From positions 1-39,556 of the forward strand of contig CAZTLU010000004.1 of assembly GCA_964614605.1 (NCBI GenBank): DNA of 39,556 bases, in the 5' to 3' direction. A program made the translations under genes and the position numbers. This document shows positions 37,312 to 39,556 of this stretch, one piece after another. The notes under the pieces were generated by a model that was not told the DNA's origin, did not search any database, and saw nothing but the letters and a program-made list of their open reading frames with translations. This DNA is from Fimenecus sp964614605 (lineage in GTDB: Bacteria > Bacillota > Clostridia > Oscillospirales > Acutalibacteraceae). The stretch's first letter is position 1. Every line of letters starts with the position of its first letter.

Positions 37312-37434
37312 TTATTTATTGCCCTGATTTTTATCGTCCTTCATTTCAGGACCGTTCTTCTGGTTTGAGAACTGATTGTTTGTGGGAGTTTTCTGATTGT
37401 TGTTTTCAACCTTATTCTTTTTTGACTTACTCAT
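37312..37434 (-). CDS. 40-aa Asn/Lys/Gln-rich peptide
   Basis: A short gene with an excellent ribosome site (GAGGTGAT) before ATG 37434. The product is very hydrophilic, with Lys, Asn and Gln making up most residues, and no hydrophobic core. Composition and size are like small spore coat or small acid-soluble proteins of Firmicutes, but no signature motif allows a name. A hairpin follows. It lies alone between the beta-CASP gene and a divergent acyltransferase. Confidence 0.55.
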   Translation of the reverse strand: MSKSKKNKVENNNQKTPTNNQFSNQKNGPEMKDDKNQGNK

Positions 37435-37543
37435 TTCATATCACCTCGCACTATTATTGTTACCCGAGGTTTTTCAAAAATTACTGTTTAATTTTTCTTG
37501 TCGATGTGATAGAATAAACTCAATAAAATACAGGAGAATTATT

Positions 37544-38416
37544 ATGATTGATTTTGAACGTTCAAAAAAAATATTTTTGAAAATTTATCCTGATGAAAAA
37601 TTACAGGAAGAAATTGAAAATTACATAAAAATTCACGAAAATAAAATTTCGCGTTATCTTAAATTCTGCTACAAAAGCCGTTGGGAAATCCACCTTAAAA
37701 AAGACGATTTTACAAAGCTTTGCCTTGTTTATTCTTTTTTACCTATAGTTAAAGACAGATATGCAGAAAAAGGAATAAGCGACGAAATCTTTTTTGACAC
37801 TATGAATGATATTAAAATATGGATTGACGATTGTCGTGATAATCTTCACAGCACGGGACTTAACGAGCTTAACTGGATTATGCACCACATGAATATGAAC
37901 ATTTTTAAAATTGGCAGACTTCAATACCAGAAAATGTTTTATTATATGCCGAATTCATATAAGAAAAACGGCGTTGAACTTAAATTTGGCGACAAAATTT
38001 GGAATGTGCATATTTGTCGCGGTGAAAAATTGGATTTTGACGCTTGCGAAAAATCTTTTATTATGGCACAAGAGTTTATAAGAGAGTATTTCCCCGAATA
38101 CCCCGACAACAAATTTATGTGTCACAGTTGGCTTTTGTACCCTACCAACAAAGACTTTATGCCCGAGGGCAGTAACATTCTTAAATTTCCTGAATTATGG
38201 GATGTTATAAGCAGTCGCGAAGACCCCGCATCTGCTTACAGATGGCTTTTCAGTGTGAGATATAAGAACAAAGTTATGCTTAAAAATAAGAAAAAAACAG
38301 GCAGTTACGGTTGTACGGAAAAACTACCACAAAATACCGATATGCAGAAAAAAGGTGTTGAGTATATCTTGAATGGCGGTACATTAGGTGATGGGTTTGG
38401 GATTAAAATTATATAA
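37544..38416 (+). CDS. GNAT-like acyltransferase domain protein, 290 aa
   Basis: The sequence fits the bacterial 'acyltransferase domain-containing protein' family with a GNAT_C-like C-terminus. NWIMHHMNMNIFKIGRLQY (about 107-126) and HSWLLYPTNKDFMPEGSNILKF (about 199-220) are the typical blocks. The substrate is unknown. ATG 37544 follows AGGAG; the frame's upstream 49 codons overlap the 40-aa gene's promoter side and are not used. It is divergent from that small gene. A bidirectional terminator follows. Confidence 0.75.
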   Translation: MIDFERSKKIFLKIYPDEKLQEEIENYIKIHENKISRYLKFCYKSRWEIHLKKDDFTKLCLVYSFLPIVKDRYAEKGISDEIFFDTMNDIKIWIDDCRDNLHSTGLNELNWIMHHMNMNIFKIGRLQYQKMFYYMPNSYKKNGVELKFGDKIWNVHICRGEKLDFDACEKSFIMAQEFIREYFPEYPDNKFMCHSWLLYPTNKDFMPEGSNILKFPELWDVISSREDPASAYRWLFSVRYKNKVMLKNKKKTGSYGCTEKLPQNTDMQKKGVEYILNGGTLGDGFGIKII

Positions 38417-38425
38417 ATGCAAAAC

Positions 38426-38460
38426 TAACGGCGAAGAAAATCCTCGCCGTTAATTATTTT
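38426..38460. terminator. Terminator between convergent genes
   Basis: A 9-bp perfect stem (38426-38434 with 38444-38452) with a 9-base loop and an AT-rich tail, overlapping the stop of the Gfo/Idh/MocA gene. Confidence 0.75.
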
Positions 38461-39431
38461 TCTTCCGGATATTTCATATTCCAATCGTTGCGTAATTTTG
38501 TCATAACATTCATTACATCGATTGTGTAATCGAGCTTCATTGTGTTTTTGCCGTTGGCTACGGCGTGTTCCATATTTTCGATTTCATAGCAGAGGGCATT
38601 TTCAAGTTTGCCTGCCGTGATTTCTTCGGTGTGACCGTCATCGGTATAAGTAATTGTTGCCTTATCGGCTCTTGGGTACTCAAAGATTTCTATATAAGCA
38701 TTATCATAACAAATTGTCGCTCTTTTGGGTTGCTTTGCGTGGAGTGAAAGTGTCACACTTGCCATTTGCTCTTTCTCATTTTCAATGATTATGCTTGATT
38801 GCTCGTCAGCACCTGTTGGGGCAAATTTTACTTGCGAATGGATTTCAGAATTCTTTGTGTCCATGAACATTCTCACAAGGGAAAGTGCATAAACGCCGAT
38901 ATCAAGAAGTGCACCGCCTGCCAAATCCATATTGAAAAATCGATTTGTCATATCGTACTCTTTAAAACTGCCAAAATTCACTTGGGCTAAACGGAATTCA
39001 CCTAATTCACCCGAATTGATAAGCTTTTCAAGCTCGGCATAAAGTGGCATATTGTAAATTGTCATTGCCTCGGCTAAAATGAGTTTGTTTTTTTCTGCAA
39101 GCTCAACGGCTTGTTCCAATTCTGCTGAATTCAAAGTGATTGCCTTTTCGCAAAGCACATGCTTGCCGTTTTCAAGTGCTTTTAGAATATACTCAATATG
39201 CTTGTTATGAGGCGTGGCGATATAAACGATATCCACATTTTTATCAGAAAAAATTTCGTCAATATTTTCATAGACCTTTTCTATGCCGTATTTTTCTGCA
39301 AATTCAACGGCTTTTGCGTGTGTACGGTTAGCTACCGAATAGATTTTGCCACCCATTTTAATCATTTCGCGTGCAAAATCGTTTGCAATATTACCGCAAC
39401 CGAGTATTGCCCAGTTAAATTTATCTGACAT
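38454..39431 (-). CDS. Gfo/Idh/MocA family oxidoreductase
   Basis: A 325-aa NAD(P)-dependent sugar or polyol dehydrogenase. The dinucleotide fold GCGNIAND is at 11-18, and the family EKP motif appears as CEKAIT (about 92-97), with Ala in place of Pro, which is uncommon. The DIGVYALS helix (about 170-177) is the usual substrate-side block. ATG 39431 follows GGTGATAA; six further codons upstream are less likely. The substrate is unknown. No pathway neighbours are visible to the right within this window. Confidence 0.85.
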   Translation of the reverse strand: MSDKFNWAILGCGNIANDFAREMIKMGGKIYSVANRTHAKAVEFAEKYGIEKVYENIDEIFSDKNVDIVYIATPHNKHIEYILKALENGKHVLCEKAITLNSAELEQAVELAEKNKLILAEAMTIYNMPLYAELEKLINSGELGEFRLAQVNFGSFKEYDMTNRFFNMDLAGGALLDIGVYALSLVRMFMDTKNSEIHSQVKFAPTGADEQSSIIIENEKEQMASVTLSLHAKQPKRATICYDNAYIEIFEYPRADKATITYTDDGHTEEITAGKLENALCYEIENMEHAVANGKNTMKLDYTIDVMNVMTKLRNDWNMKYPEEK

Positions 39432-39556
39432 AATTATCACCGACTGCATTATATCACAAAAACCAATTCACAAACAAGATGCTTTTCATTATTTGAGCGT
39501 AGATAAATTGGGGTTTGTTGAACTCTTTTCAATTTGATGTATTACTAAAATCGACC
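39432..39556. other. Right-edge intergenic stretch
   Basis: About 125 bases upstream of the oxidoreductase gene. I see no protein-coding start with a ribosome site, no RNA gene and no clear repeat. Confidence 0.6.

Noticed and set aside
21986..39431. Prophage, integrative element or restriction/defence island
   Set aside because: I see no integrase, capsid, terminase, relaxase, transposase or restriction gene. The neighbours are ordinary metabolic and housekeeping genes.

Overview
The window looks like a chromosomal segment of a spore-forming, low-GC Gram-positive bacterium of class Clostridia, probably a gut Oscillospirales/Ruminococcaceae-type organism and probably a metagenome-derived scaffold (inference). 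The support is a Firmicutes-type L27 precursor with its protease Prp, a darA-holB-ricT cluster, spoIID, a Hanks-type kinase, Firmicutes-style Shine-Dalgarno sites, several GTG/TTG starts, and a 100-N gap with duplicated flanks.

Layout. 1-2.5 kb: end of a zinc-ribbon membrane protein, a small membrane protein and a repeat-rich surface protein, divergent from a 55-aa ribbon-helix-helix (RHH) protein. 2.6-4.1 kb: Ser/Thr kinase, divergent XRE-like regulator, 2[4Fe-4S] ferredoxin. 4.1-6.2 kb: darA-holB-ricT. 6.4-9.7 kb: operon of citrate synthase, an unknown membrane protein and an AEC-family carrier. 9.8-10.9 kb: spoIID, split by an apparently artificial gap. 11.1-12.5 kb: a second surface protein divergent from a second RHH gene. 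12.8-15.1 kb: L21-Prp-L27 operon with a long leader, then alaA. 15.2-18.0 kb: zinc-ribbon protein, nitroreductase, HMGL-like aldolase, tRNA-Arg(CCG). 18-25.2 kb: ychF, tcdA, an intracellular GH30 enzyme, a NifX-like protein, a large MMPL transporter. 25.4-26.7 kb: three unrecognised small proteins. 27-30.5 kb: RtcB RNA ligase and a tandem WYL-regulator pair. 30.7-39.5 kb: small DUF6809-like protein, iron alcohol dehydrogenase, radical SAM protein, PlsC-type acyltransferase, 1-phosphofructokinase-like kinase, beta-CASP metallo-hydrolase, a 40-aa peptide, a GNAT-like protein, a Gfo/Idh/MocA oxidoreductase.

Most genes are housekeeping. The unusual content is between them. Intergenic DNA is full of palindromic repeats that share one design: a short constant word alternates with mini-hairpins whose stems differ in sequence but stay complementary. 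Three elements go further: several copies of the word in one orientation, then several in the opposite orientation. Two use the word ATGAAGTA/TACTTCAT (6.2 and 19.3 kb) and one uses TCGATAT/ATATCGA (12.6 kb). I know of no named family with this design, though dispersed palindromic repeats as such are common.

A second theme is two separate surface-protein/divergent-RHH loci, each with inverted repeats next to or over a promoter. This suggests a local regulator controlling each surface protein.
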